64,000 nt of DNA from NCBI GenBank assembly GCA_049999725.1, contig JBNGIS010007632.1, positions 126,267 through 190,266 of the forward strand, written 5' to 3'. The stretch comes from Haplomitrium mnioides. Lineage: Eukaryota > Marchantiophyta > Haplomitriopsida > Calobryales. This document shows positions 32,661 to 44,526 of the stretch, one piece after another; positions within the stretch are counted from its first letter, which is position 1, and each line of letters begins with the position of its first letter. The notes under the pieces are model-generated. The model searched no databases. It worked only from the letters and a program-made list of their open reading frames with translations, and was not told where the DNA came from. A program made the position numbers and the translations under genes.

Positions 32661-33578
32661 CGTAAGTTGTGAAAATGCTCGATATAGGAACTACAAGGAG
32701 CTCCCTTTTAAACCAACCCCTCACATTCCTCCGTCAAAACTTTCTCACTTCGTCGCCGCACTCTGTTGAACTTTCCAACTTGTTCTCACTAGATCTGCAA
32801 TAGATCACCCTTTCGGTTGATCCCTCCTTGCTCTTCCGGTTGGACCTCTCAATGGATCCCTATTAAGTGGGTTCTCTACATCGAAAGGTCACTCGAAACC
32901 CACTTAACCGGGCTCCCCACTTAGGAAGGTTGAGTCTCATTAAGGAAGACTGCGGCCGTCGGACTGTGGACCTCGGACTTCTTCAGACTCTAGTCGTTGG
33001 TTAACTTCTAGAAGGTCGTTCTTCTTTATTTTTGCTTCATTCTCTTTGATTCAAATTGCACTACAATTGCCTCAATCTCTTCTCTCTATCAACCTATTGA
33101 ACGCCTTGAATGGTCATGAAGTGAGGATGCAATGGTCAAAACTGTTGGCTCCTGCGTTCAGCATCCCGACTTCCACCCCTTTCCTCCATTCTTGCCCAGT
33201 TATGCACCTATGGCCGTGAACTCTTTCTCCCTTGTCTTGCCTTGATAGCAGCCCTCCTTTGTGATCCTCCTCAACAAGTTTGAAGTGAATCTTCATGCTT
33301 GCTTTTCCTTTTTTCTGCGTAAGGTTTCCTCCGTCTCTGTCCTTTTTGCTCTCTCTTCCACATTCCGCCCCACTCTAGTTTCCTTTATTGCTCCTCAACC
33401 TTTCCATCCATGGCTTATGACCTCGATCCTTCCCTTCTCTCTAAGTATGTCTTGAGTCCTTTTGATGTTCATTGGAAGCCCGGTTGACCCCAAAACCCAG
33501 AATCTACATGGCTTCTCACTTAATTTTTGAAATTTAAAAAAAAATATTACACGAAGTACCTTCAAACCCGGTTGACAT

Positions 33579-36006
33579 CAACTGAAGGGAACACCCTAGC
33601 ACCGTTGAAGGAAACCTTCGGCGAACAACAGAGTTACCCGAGGAGCGAGGACCAAGGCGTGATGACACCCCAATTAGGCGATCGGAAAAGGGGAAAAATA
33701 AGCAGAAATGTCGCAAGGGCATGATACTCTTTGAAGGAGAGTTATGTCGGCCGGCTAGGAGTGGCGTTGCGCAAAATTTTTGAATTTTATTTTGAAGGTG
33801 CAGCCATTTAAACATTACAAGGGAAGATTGGTAGGCATCAAGCCTCTTAGTACGATCATTAGCAGATAGCATGCGGGGCGGAAGGGCACCATAGAACAAA
33901 TGCAAGACATGGACTATGGACAAGAGATCCAAGAAGCTATCATGTACCCCTCGCAAGTGCCAGTGCTGAGAGGACGACACCTTGGGGGCATAGAAGGGTG
34001 CAATTGGAAGCCTAGGGAACATGTAGCGATCGATCTAGGGAAACATCAGTAGGATAGAGCGTCATTAAAGGGGGAAAAGACCCAGAGAAGTAAAGGACCT
34101 ATGATAAAAATTAAATAAAAACTTAACAAAGAAAACATAAGGAGAGGAACTTAGTGAAGAAAACTAGGAAGGTGTCGAGGCAATAGGGGAAACGAATCGC
34201 CACTTCATGGTGGCATTCAGCTAACAAGGAGGTTGAACTAGCTAAGTGTAAGGCACAAGCATTGTGATTGAGGGGCCGGGGTAAAGCGCCGCCTACATGG
34301 CTTACGATCATCCTGAATTGCAATCCACCTCCAAAGATTATGGTCGTTCGGTGCAGAATTCAGTTGCATAATTTCTGAAAATCGATAGAGAGGATTGCAG
34401 GTAGAGTGAGAGGATTAATAGAAGGCTGGAGATTCGAGTTTCTTATGGGAGAAAATTCTTGGACCACATCTAAGTGTGACAGGGAGCTTATAGGGTGAGC
34501 CAAGAAATTAAGGATAGCTTAATTTGGCTGCACAAAGATCGACTACGAGCTCACATGAGGAAAATTGGCATTGGAGGCATGAGTGTATAGGCAGAGGGAA
34601 GCCTCATTGTGAGGGATCAGATCATTATTGGGATGAGGCAAGAAAGGAAGCAAACCGAGGGGTTGAGGTGAGTATTCAGGAGCAAGCATGGGTTGCAGTG
34701 GAGAGATGACCCAAACCAGCGAAGGTGTACTCAGCAGGAGCTAAAGGCTCCTCGAGAGGTGGACTCGCCCATGCAATAGGGATGCTTGGTTGGATTGTCA
34801 CTTCTTTAGTTCCATGGATCTATAGGCCACCAAGGTGAGCTCTTCTGAATCCCAGTCTTTCACCATTCTAGGGGGACTGTTGGAAGTTGAAACCAATTGG
34901 AGGAGAAGATCCCCCTGCTATAGCTATAGAGGGTGCACGAGCTCAAGTGGAGCACAACGTCCCAATTGGGTCCATCAATTGAATATCAGGTTGGTTCCCT
35001 AATTGCTACAAGCTAGCCCGTGAAGCAGCGTCTCCTTGGGAAGGGAGTGACCATCAGGCAAGGCAGAAAGGGTGAGTGGGTGACCGGTGGTGGTGAGTGC
35101 CACCTCCCTAGCTGAGGAGTAAGAATTGAAGCCCTCACGACAACAAAGGTAAAATCTATCTAGTGTTGGGTGGGTGTATGTGATTGGAAGTTTGGAGGGC
35201 TGCGAGAGATTAGAAGGGATAGAATAGGCAAGCATCTACAGTAGGACAATGAAAGGTACCAAAGATTCATTGGAGGCAGAGGAAGAATTGTGACAACTCG
35301 AGGAAATTTTGAAGAAGTGTTCTCTGGTTGCAGACATCAGCACCACAAATGTATTGGTATCTGTACTGATTGTAGTAGCATTTGTGATATCACAGCCACT
35401 TGGGTAGTTTGTAAAACCTTGTCCATTGAGGGTGAGAAAATATGCAATAAAGTGGCATTCTGCCCAACCAACAATCAATGAGTAGCTGAGTAGTCCCAAA
35501 GTGAGTTTGGCACAAAATTGGCCCCTCCCACAGCAAGCAATCCCCACCTTGACCAAATTTGTCATGGAAAAGGGGCACTTGGGCTAGCCCAGACTACAAC
35601 ATTATAATTTTGCACCTCTGAGTGACCGCTTATCGACCACAAGCTGCTCCACAAAGCTTTGTTGTTTCTATTGCCGATTGAGAATCCCCAAGGAGTACTC
35701 AGCCATTAAGAAACACGATGGCAGAGATAAGACAATAACAATATGTGAAAAAATCATAAAGCACTGCATTACTCTTCTTCTCAGTCCCCACTCTGGGCTT
35801 TCACCTCCATGAGACCGCTTATGGAGGTAAGGACACCTTCATCATCGTTTCTGAGCTTGTTCTTAGCTCACCCCTCAAATTGCACACTCACTACATTTGG
35901 AAGCTTACTCTTCACCTTGTTATTCAATGGGTTGAGTGGTAGAATCCAAGGGAAGTGGCTAAGTTCTTTGTTGATAGGGATTGGGATCCCTCCTCTTGGG
36001 AATCTT
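33579..36006 (+). repeat. Duplicated block, copy 1 (right part)
   Basis: Aligns with 40838-42128 and then 47671-48815, between which copia E is inserted. No gene recognised. Conserved short frames exist (34524-34709 and its counterpart 41768-42091, reading RGKPHCEGSDHYWDEARKE) but match no family I know, and the copies differ by stops. AGGGGGAC followed by TGTTGGAAGTTG at 34862-34880 looks like a polypurine tract plus LTR start, so 34870 onward may be an old LTR; its other end is not found. Confidence 0.6.
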
Positions 36007-36229
36007 GTTCACCTGCACCACACTTCATTGAGGTGCCTCGTAAATCAAATCAGTGTGGTGCACTCCACCTAGATGTGCACAAGTCTTACTTGTGACCAGC
36101 AACCTTAGTTGCGCTCTCCATGCTCTAAATCTGGAATGCTTCGCATATCATCTCTCTCTCTCTCACTCACAAAATCCCCTTGAAGAAGCCCTTAGATGGT
36201 GACCAAAAACTCCCAATATATGTCCTTGG

Positions 36230-36268
<39 letters not shown>

Positions 36269-37021
36269 GCTGCAAGTCTCATAAGACATCTCTCTGTTGG
36301 CAATTCTTCTGCGACCCAGCTCTGTGAGTCTTTTGCAACCTGGATCTATATCCCCCATACAAGGCCTGATTCTAAGAACCAGCCAGGACTGTTTTTGGAG
36401 CTCAACGTTTCTTCTGCGACCTGGCTTGACACTTCAGTTTGTTTCTAAAGATCAAATAGGTTTAAGGGTCTCCTGAAATCCAAGGCAGGTCTGTGAAGCT
36501 CTAGATGAGCCTTGAAATTGTTTTCGCAGGTTCCTACAAGAAAACATTGCACCACAAAGAGTCAACTAAGTGGGGGACCAACATAGAGCTGTGTTCAAAG
36601 CAAACAGACGAGGGGCCTCACAGTCAAGCAAAGGAGTCTCCAGAGCTTGTGCAACAAGAAGTGGGGCTCAAAGGTTGCACCTGGAAGAAAGAGCGTATGA
36701 GAGTGGGTTTGAGCAGAGCTCTGTCTGTTAAGGATTCTCTCTGTCCCCAACCTAAAGGGAAAACCAAAGATCTGGGGCTTTTGGCCAGCTTTGCAAGCTC
36801 TGTTTTTGTGATACAGCACCACAATTGCAGGCTTTACAAACTTACAAGACCCACCAACAGAGCAGAACCATGAGGGTCAGAATTGTGTCAGATACCCTGA
36901 GTACAGTGTTCAACTCCAACCTCGGCCTGTCCACAGGGCTACTGTACAAATCTGTACAAGAATAGAGCTCCCAGAACATGGGTAGTACGGGGGTGATAAC
37001 ATGGATAACCCCCGCACAAAA
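36007..37021. other. Unassigned region before the LINE-like remnant
   Basis: No gene supported. It contains the CT microsatellite at 36233-36266 and a 122-codon frame (36505-36873) with no recognisable domain. Possibly the 5' untranslated region of the LINE-like unit that follows. Confidence 0.4.
36233..36266. repeat. (TC)17 microsatellite
   Basis: Seventeen uninterrupted TC dinucleotides, with a shorter CT run at 36150-36165. Confidence 0.98.
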
Positions 37022-37945
37022 ATGAGAACCAGACAGGATGACAAGGTAATGGGTGAAAAGAGATCTGAGAAGACACAAAAGGAGAAGATAACTATCCCCG
37101 ATGGAGCAGAGACCGTGTCAGGGACCTTGAGTAGCTGGTGAGGTCTCCGGAGGAACAATAAGCTCAACAGAAAGCTGCATCTGACTGGAGACTGGAGTAC
37201 CTTGAGACCAGAATGTAGAAGATAGAAAACAAGACAGAGTCTCTCAACCTGATCCAAGAGTACCATACTATCACATAGATGGCCTCCAGCAATATATACA
37301 AAAAATGAGACAACAGAACATGGGACTCGATGTGCAAAATTGACTACAAACCGTGGAACATAACCACAAGCTCACCAAGGAGACACTGACACAGATGGCA
37401 AAGAAGAGCAGCACATCCCAAACATGACCAACACATCCCAGATGGCATTAGAATCTGAACTAAAGCAAACCCAAGCCACATAGGAGAACATCGTCAAGGG
37501 AACCTCCAGAACTCCAAACACGGTCCAGGCAACACTAAAGGAATTGCTGGAGGGAGAATGGGAACCAAAAGGATGGGATCTCAACCTCATAGCACATGGG
37601 GTCCCAGAAACACCTGAAGAAGAGACCTGAAATACAGTCGAGCAGCACATCTTGGGACCATGTAACCTCGGGAGTCTGCGCCTAACCTGCAAGAGGATTG
37701 GACGACCTTCTACCAAAGGCCCACCCATCCTACTTCAATTTCACAATGTTGGAGACAGGGGGGCTCTCTTGAAATCCAAAAAGGCTCTCAAAGGACAACG
37801 CATTTGGATCTATGAGGACCTCTCTCATGCTCAAAGGAAAAACCTCCCTTAAGAAATACAAAAAATGAAGCAAGCTTCGGATGAGGGCAACATTGCTCTG
37901 ATTCGCAGAGGAAGGATGACAATCCTTGATCGACATTAAACTCAA
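37022..37945 (+). pseudogene. LINE ORF1-like (RRM-type) remnant
   Basis: A broken plus-strand frame. It starts with a Lys/Glu-rich stretch (ATG at 37022, MRTRQDDKVMGEKRSEKTQK). Then come hydrophilic, coiled-coil-like residues (LESELKQTQAT..LKELLEGEWEPK), then DLNLIAHGVPETPEEET, RIGRPSTKGPPILLQFHNVGD, LKSKKALKGQRIWIYEDLS, and KMKQASDEGNIALIRRGRMTI. This order of GIPE-like, RPI-F, LKG-I-I-EDLS and K-A-G-A-RRG blocks is that of L1-type ORF1 proteins (RNA-binding RRM plus C-terminal domain). At least two in-frame stops (37628, 37850). No ORF2 (endonuclease/RT) follows. Confidence 0.55.
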
Positions 37946-38317
37946 TGATCATGGGACCAGACCACAGAGCCAATGGCACATTTCACATAGGAGGACCTTG
38001 CAGTTTAGGATCTAGACGGACCAGTCCCCTTCCGGGTCCTTGGCTCTAGTTGATCACTAGTTGACCTTTCTAGTTGTTATATGTCTTCTGTTTCTCCGGC
38101 CCCTCACAGCACATAGTGCATGGATGTACTTCAGTCTCTATGGACTTAGGGCTCGCTTGGGACTTTAAATGAATTCTATTCTATTATATTCTCTCAAGGC
38201 CAACATTAAACACTTCTGACATAACTCCCCTCCCCTAAACTAAGCAGAAATTTTCCAAGGTGATGCAGCCTCCCTTCTAGGCTCTTTTTCCTCTTGTGTT
38301 CCTTCTCCCCTCCAATT
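37946..38317. other. Downstream tail of LINE-like unit
   Basis: No gene. Pyrimidine-rich tail (CCTCTTGTGTTCCTTCTCCCC) leading into the 50-bp repeats with AATAAA; could be the 3' untranslated region. Confidence 0.4.
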
Positions 38318-38467
38318 CAATAAAGTCTTTGTAATCACAACCATCTGATTTATTGTATCTTCGAGACCAATAAGGTCTTTGTAATCACAACCACCTGATT
38401 TATTGTATCTTCGAGACCAATAAAGTCTTTGTAATCACAACCACCTGATTTATTGTATCTTCTAGAC
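38318..38467. repeat. 50-bp tandem repeat, 3 units
   Basis: Three near-identical 50-bp units at 38318, 38368 and 38418, each CAATAA[AG]GTCTTTGTAATCACAACC and on to CTTCGAGAC. Two of the units contain AATAAA, the standard polyadenylation signal (the middle one has AATAAG). Confidence 0.95.
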
Positions 38468-38691
38468 AAGGGTTACTAGTTTTAAAAAGCACATGGCCTT
38501 TCTTCCTTGCTTCCTTATGGACTCTCTCCAACCATATATTTTTGCTTCCATCACTCTTGCCTATGATTCACTATGGTGACTCCATAGGTTGCTTGCCTCT
38601 ATTGTCTATTCTCCATTTTCTTAATTAGCCTTCCTAGTTGCTTTGCCATCAGTTCAGCCACTAAAACTCATGCATTGTGCTATGAGTCTTG

Positions 38692-39832
38692 ATAATTCCT
38701 CTTTTTATAGAGTGCTTGCACCTAATGATTATCTTATTTCTCTAAACTCACAATTCAGTCAATGAAAAAATAAAACATCAGATGGCTGCAGAAATCATGT
38801 TTTGGCCACAGAAATCATGGTGTCTATCTAGCAAATAGTTTGATTTTGTTTCTAAATTCACAGATCACACATTAAACAGGTAAAAAACTTGAAAGCTGCA
38901 GAAATCATGTTTTGGCTACAGAAACCATGGTGTTGATCTAGCAAATACTTCAAAGTCTTAACAGCCCGAGAGTTTCTCTTGACACAAAGGGACCTAGAGG
39001 GATGATTTGGCCAGGCTAAGCTGTCATACACACCAGATTATATAATCAGGGAGAACACCACAGCTGGAGCAAGGATTCATAAGAAGCCAATGCATCAAAA
39101 TTATCTTAGTAGAGAAGACAGACAAAATTGATGAAAGGCCAGTGATCACCGTATCAGAGCAGAGAGTTCAAGAGTTCTGAAATCACAGGCAGAAAGAGAA
39201 AAGCATAACCATGGATTGGATTTAGAAGGAGAAAATAAAAAATAAGAACAGGGCTCAGGCCTCCCAGGTCTGATATAAAGGTCACAAGTGGAAGGAAAAC
39301 TCACTACTCACTGCAGACTAACCATCTATGAGAGTAAAACTGAGAATCTGATGCAACACGACAAGCAGAAGGGCAAAGCACTGTAGAAAAACCCTAAACA
39401 TCATCCATCAGTGTTAGTGGAGCTGGGGACCTGATTCCTAAGCCACAAGTGCAAGGGCAAGAAGCACTGGAGAAGACCCAGAAACCAGCCATCGCACAAC
39501 ACCCTGGTAAACAAGGCCAAAGACTAGCCACTAGTGTGAGTAGAACTGCAGTGGATGGAGACTTCCCTCTCTTCCAGGCTATGATATTGGGTGCTGCTGC
39601 AAAGCAAAGATGGAGCACAAGCAAAGGAAAATGTTGTGAAGCAATTTTGGAGGCACAAGCAAAGGGAGATGCTACCTACAAGTGAGTCTTGTGGAGGTTT
39701 AATCAAATATTTCTTAGAGATATCTCCCAATGTTCAAAAAAAGAGAAAAGTAGTCATGTGCTACCTGGTGTTAGATAAGAATCACACTCACAAAGTAGAA
39801 TGTGATAAACTATTCATAGCGCAGGTACCCCA
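38692..39832 (+). repeat. Duplicated block, copy 2 (start)
   Basis: Aligns with 49568-50705; the last ~200 bp also align with 2531-2720. Holds an internal ~115-bp duplication (CTGCAGAAATCATGTTTTGG twice, 38780-38945). A conserved short frame near 39680-39830 reads VVMCYLVLDKNHTHKVECDKLF; I do not recognise it. At about 39832 it jumps to gypsy LTR debris, so the F-box to ribokinase part present in copies 1 and 3 is deleted here. Confidence 0.7.
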
Positions 39833-40837
39833 GATCTGTCCTGGCTGCCTCTCATGCCTCCCAGCTGAACGAACTCTCCTTCCAGTATCAATCCACCTCT
39901 TAACATTGGTGCACCTTGGGAGTGAGTTCACCTGGATTGCCCGAGCCTCTAGAGCCTCCCGCCCAGCAATTCTCAGCGCTCTGGTTGGCCCTCTAGTGCA
40001 AGTTCACTCGCTTCAATTGAAGTGTCACCAGAATGCATCCTTCCCTCGCTGTTCCCCCCTGTTTACTGATCACGGCACAAACTTTCTGAACACAATCATC
40101 AAGGAGCTCATTAAGCGCTCTTTTGTTAAACACCGAAAGACAACCGCCTACCATCACAAGGCTAACGGGCTGATGGAGTGAGCCAATGGTATCGGTAAGA
40201 TTTTGAACCACTCAATGGCCGCCAACAAAACTGATAGGAACCTAAAACTACTTGGTGATTGGACAACATGCACTACTGCTAGTTGAGTTTGAAGTGCCCA
40301 CTGCACAAGTGCTAACCACTGAACGGCAGTGGGAGCACCAGAGCTGGACATCACCCCCTGAGGCAAGTGGACCAATTGGAAGAGGCACAATTGGAGATAG
40401 AGGACCGGATGAGGCACCAGCAGCAGCTAAGGAAGGGCCAGCATGATAGGAAACTGCGGCCTCCATACCTTCAAGCAAGGGATTTAGTTTTGCTGTATGA
40501 TAGCTGGTTCATCCACTTCCTAGGAAAAATTGCACACCTGGTGGATGGGGCCCTACATCCTACAGCAATTGCATTCTAACGGGTTAGCCCAATTAACGAC
40601 ATTGCGGGGGGACAAAATCAGCAATCATAGATATTATGACATGCTGAAGAAACACCACTACAAGGACGAGGAACCACCACGATCATCAGGATAGCAAGGC
40701 TAGGGGCGCTGACCAACCAGCAAGGAGGAGAACTTCAGTGGTTTTGGTAGGATTGGATCACTTTCCGAGCATTGCATTGTTTAATTTCATTCCATGTTTC
40801 CGCAGTCAATTCAGTGGTAGGAGTGACGCATCGAGCA
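39833..40837 (+). pseudogene. LTR fragment and integrase remnant, module copy 2
   Basis: A short LTR-like piece (39833-40055) then the integrase remnant at 40063-40692: TDHGTNFLNTIIKELIKRSF, KTTAYHHKANGLME (Glu region, followed by a stop), and QHDRKLRPPYLQARDLVLLYDSWF. The tail 40693-40837 contains the uninterrupted target site of element B (GAGCAACCGAAGGG). Confidence 0.7.
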
Positions 40838-42128
40838 ACCGAAGGGAACACTCTAGCACTGTTGAAGGCATCCTTCGGCAAGCAACAGAGTTACCTGAGG
40901 AGCGAGGACCGAGGCATGAGGACACCCCAACTAGGCAATTAGAAAAGGGGAAAAAATAAGCAGAAATGTCACGAGGGCATGATACTCTTGGAAGGAGAGT
41001 TATGTAGGCTCCGGTTGGGAGTGGCGTTGTGCAAAATTTTTGGATTTTCTTTTGAAGGTGCAGCCATTTAAACATTACGCAGAAAGATTGGCAGGCCTCT
41101 TAGTACGATCATCAGCAGATAGCATGTGGGGCGGAAGGGCACCATGGAACAAACGCAAGACATGGACTATGGACAAGAGATCCAAGAAGCTACCATGTAC
41201 CCCTCACAAGTGCCAGCGTTGAGAGGATGACACCTTGGGGGCATAGAAGGGTGCAACTGGAAGCCTAGGGAGCATGCAGCGATCGATCTAGGGGAACATC
41301 AGTAGGATGAAGCGTCGTTAAAGGGGGAAAAGGCCCAGAGACGTAAAGGACCTATGATAAAAATTAAATAAAAACTTAACAAAGAAAAAATAAGGAGAGG
41401 AACTTAGTGAAGAAAACTAGGAAGGTGGCAATGCAATAGGGGAAACGAATGGCCACTTCATGGTGGCATTCAGCTGACAAGGTGGTTGAAGTAGAAAAGT
41501 GTAATGCACAAACATGGTGATTGGGGGGTCGGGGGAAAGTGCCGCTTACACGGCTTACGATCATCCCGAATTGCAATCCACCTACAAAGTTTATGGTTGT
41601 TCGGTGCAGAATTTGGTTGCATAATTTCTGAAAATTGATAGAGAAGATTGCAAGTAGAGTGAGAGGATTAATAGAAGGCTGGAGATTTGAGTTTTTTGTG
41701 GGAGAAAATTCTTGGACCACCTCTAAGTGTGACAGGGAGCTTATAGGGTGAGCAAAGAAATTAAGGAATGCTGAATTTGGCTGCACAAAGATCAACTACA
41801 AGCTCACATGAAGAAAATTGGCATTGGAGGCATGAGTGTACAGGAAGAGGGAAGCCTCATTGTGAGGGATCAGATCATTATTGGGATGAGGCAAGAAAGG
41901 AAGAAAACCAAGGGGTTGAGGTGAGTATTCAGGAGCAAGCGTGGGTTGCAGCGGAGAGATGGCCCAGACAAGCGAAGGCGTACTCAGCAAGAGCTAAAGG
42001 CTGCTCAGGAGGTGGACTCGCCCATGCAACAAGGATGCTTGGTTGGATTGCCACTTCTTTAGTTCTATGGATCCATAGGCCACCAAGGTGAGCTCTTCTG
42101 AATCCCAGTCTTTCACCATTCTAGGGAG
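40838..42128 (+). repeat. Duplicated block, copy 2 (middle)
   Basis: Aligns with 33579-34866. Minus-strand frame 41376-41795 (139 codons) and plus-strand frame 41768-42091 are open but resemble no known family; in copy 1 they are interrupted. Ends with the GGGAG duplicated on insertion of copia E. Confidence 0.6.
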
Positions 42129-42475
42129 TGTTGAGAATTCGAGCTCTCTAAAGTTACCTAGTGAATTTAGACCACGATAGTCTAAATTCAGATAGGACAA
42201 AATACCATTTTTTCCTATCCTCATTTTTGTCTAATCTTATTTTGTCTTCTAGTGTTGACTTCTATTTTGTCCTATAGTGCCAGCTCTAATTCGCTGGGCC
42301 TATTTTTCTGTGTATATAAGGGAGAGAGGGGGCTATTGCCCTTCATTCTGTGCTTCCCTATTGTTGTTGAGGATCTCTCCTGCTCCTCCCCGCTGTATGC
42401 TTGATGCAGGTGTAATAGAGTAGTGCTAGCACTGTTATATGGGCTCCAGATTGCTCTCTCTTTGATTTTTTCACA
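42129..42475 (+). repeat. 5' LTR of copia E
   Basis: TGTTGAGAATTC to TTTTTTCACA, 347 bp. TATATAAG box at 42313-42320. Confidence 0.93.
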
Positions 42476-42486
42476 TGGTATCAGAG
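42476..42486 (+). promoter_or_regulatory. Primer-binding site of copia E
   Basis: TGGTATCAGAG directly after the LTR, the complement of the 3' end of plant initiator tRNA-Met, the usual primer for plant copia elements. Confidence 0.93.
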
Positions 42487-42852
42487 GTTGGTTAATAAAG
42501 AGAGAGAGAGGCGCCTGTTTTTCTGGTGAATCAACCTTCAGACATCTGAAGCAGTTTCGATTTTGATTATTGAGCGAGGTTCTTAAGGGAAGACAGAATC
42601 GGTTCATGATTTTGGATGCTTCTTCATGCAGCAAAGGTTTTGCATGTTGTGGTTTTCATCTGCATCAATTAGATCTGGTCCTATTTCGAAGTTAGTCACA
42701 AGAAGTGACACATTTCCTGCAGTATTGATTTGATTTGAGTGCTGTACTTTGAATTTGGTCACAAAAGGTGACAAAAATCCCCTAAGAGTGCCAGATTGCT
42801 GTGCTAGGAGCACATTGCTTGTTTGGACACACTTGATTTGCAGGATTGAGAG

Positions 42853-44049
42853 ATGGCAGATGGAATTTCTCAGATTGTGATTGAGAAATTGAATGAGAGC
42901 AACTACACTGTTTGGTCTATAAGGATGACCAATTTTATTAAGAGCAAAAAGCTCTGGAGGTTCATTACCGATGATGTAATAGAACCTACATTGGGATCAC
43001 TCCCATCAGAAGAAAAACTGCAAGAGTATGAGACATATCATGAGAACGTGCACAAGTTGTTATATTGGCTGACCATAAGTGTTGATGACAAGATGATGGG
43101 ATGCATATCTACATCAAAGACACCTAAGGAAGGTTGGGACATCCTTAAGAATAGATATGTTGTTTCTTGAGAAGCAAGGAAAGTAGCACTGCAAATGGAG
43201 TTTATTAATTTGCAAAAAGAGAAGCTAAATGTGAATGCTTATGCCTTGAGGATCAAGTCCCTAGCTGAGCAATTGGCAAGTGTGGGAGAAGAAGTGAAGG
43301 AAAGCATCATGGTAGCAGTTTGTTTGAACGGTTTGGGCAATGAGTTCAAACAGTTCAAAACCTCCATAAGAACAAGGGAAGGTGCTACAACTTTTTCACA
43401 ACTCATTACCATGCTGGTTGCAGAGGAGCTTGACATTGGTGGAGGAGCATCAAACAGTCAAGGTAACCAGGAACAACCATTCTACTCTACTAGAGGTAGA
43501 GGTCAAGGCAGAAGTCATGGCAGAAGCGGATCTAGAAGAGGCCGCTCAGATGGAAATGTTGACAATCAGCTGCAACAACAATCTAATAGCAGAGGTCAAT
43601 CAAGAGGCACAGGGAGTAATAGAAGTCGTGGAGGTCAACATCAGAATCAAGGATGTGAGTGCTTTTATTGTGGCAAGCAAGGCTACATGGCGAGAGACTG
43701 CTACAAAAAGCAGAATGATCAGAAGAACAATCATGTTCAAAGGAATTATGCAGATTCCAATAAGGCAGGCAATGAGAATATTTTCATTATGCAACATGGA
43801 TGCTCATCTGTCATGCACGAGGAGCAGGAAGATGATGAGGAAAAATGGTTTGTAGATTCCGCATGCTCAAACCACATGATGAGACAGAGAGAGTGGTTTA
43901 AAGAAACCAGAGATCTGAGCACACTTGGATATGTTGAGACAGGTGATTCGACAATGCATCCTATCAAGCAGATTGGGAGCATACCAATTGTGATGGAGAA
44001 TGGTAAAACAAGGTGCTTGTCTAATGTTATGCATGTTCCAAAGATTTAG
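42853..44049 (+). pseudogene. Gag and protease of copia E
   Basis: Gag starts at ATG 42853 (MADGISQIVIEKLNESNYTV; UBN2/DUF4219-type capsid start) and is stopped at 43168. The same frame resumes (LQMEFINLQKEKLNVNAYALR) to an Arg/Gly/Ser-rich region. The zinc knuckle CFYCGKQGYMARDC has Tyr in place of the zinc-binding His. Protease motif WFVDSACSNHMM follows (D-S-A active site). Stop at 44047. Confidence 0.88.
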
Positions 44050-44220
44050 AAGAATCTGATTTCAGTTGGACAGTGTGTGGAGCAGAACATGCAAGTAAGA
44101 TTCAATCCCACAGGGGTCTTTATTGAAGATTCGGGGAATAACTGTGATCTCATCTCCAAAGGAAGTAGGAATGGAAGAATGTTCACACTGGATGTGAGCA
44201 TGCCTGCTGTAACATAAGCT

Positions 44221-44526
44221 ATGTTTCCACATGGTACAGGAGTGGTGTCTGATATTGAGATATGGCACAAAAGAATTGGCCATATCAACATACAGAAGTT
44301 GAGAGAGCTGCAAAAGTTAGGGATTGTCAATGGACTGCCCAGGTTCAAAGTTGAAAGCATGGACAAAGTATGTGAAGCCTGTCAGTTTGGTAAGCAGGCA
44401 AGGAAACCATTTCCTCATAACGGATATGTGGCAAGGATGCCACTAGAGTTGGTACACTCACATGTGTGGGGTCCTACAAAAACAGGATCTCTTGGAGGAT
44501 GCACATATTATCTTACCTTTAGTGAT
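44221..44526 (+). pseudogene. Integrase N-terminal part of copia E
   Basis: Finger IWHKRIGHINIQKLREL and CEACQFGKQARKPF (HHCC intact), then the core begins LELVHSHVWGP, where copia elements normally have HSD; the first catalytic Asp is His here. The frame is cut after YYLTFSD by the solo LTR. Confidence 0.85.

Larger units (their letters stand above)
9897..33578 (-). mobile_element. Nested Ty3/gypsy element B with ~4.2 kb LTRs
   Basis: Minus-strand Tat/Athila-like gypsy. Its 5' LTR is 29383-33578 and its 3' LTR 9897-19055, the latter split by element C. Internal order on the minus strand is gag (29330 down, split by element D), protease, RT, RNase H, integrase, then a polypurine run (AAAAGAAAAG) before the 3' LTR. 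The outer ends abut CAACC (9892-9896) and CAACT (33579-33583); the uninterrupted target is visible at about 40826-40860 and 56810-56830 (GAGCAACTGAAGGG). Removing C and D leaves about 12.8 kb. Numerous stops show that it is inactive. Confidence 0.85.
29383..33578 (-). repeat. 5' LTR of element B (~4.2 kb)
   Basis: Collinear with 9897-12268 plus 17405-19055. Outer end GTTGACAT followed by CAACT (TSD). Contains an 11-N gap, the ABRE-bearing array (31110-31870) and the second tandem array (32200-32660). On the minus strand a TATA-like TTTAAATAAG near 30315 lies about 0.8-1.5 kb downstream of the ABRE array, so that array would be in U3. A neat TG..CA pair is not visible at both ends. Confidence 0.85.

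Noticed and set aside
36505-36873. 122-codon plus-strand frame as a gene
   Set aside because: No domain, no conserved copy in the window, and no neighbouring exon signals; kept only as an unassigned region.
38318-38467. CRISPR-like direct repeats
   Set aside because: Whole 50-bp units repeat without variable spacers, and the genome is a plant's.
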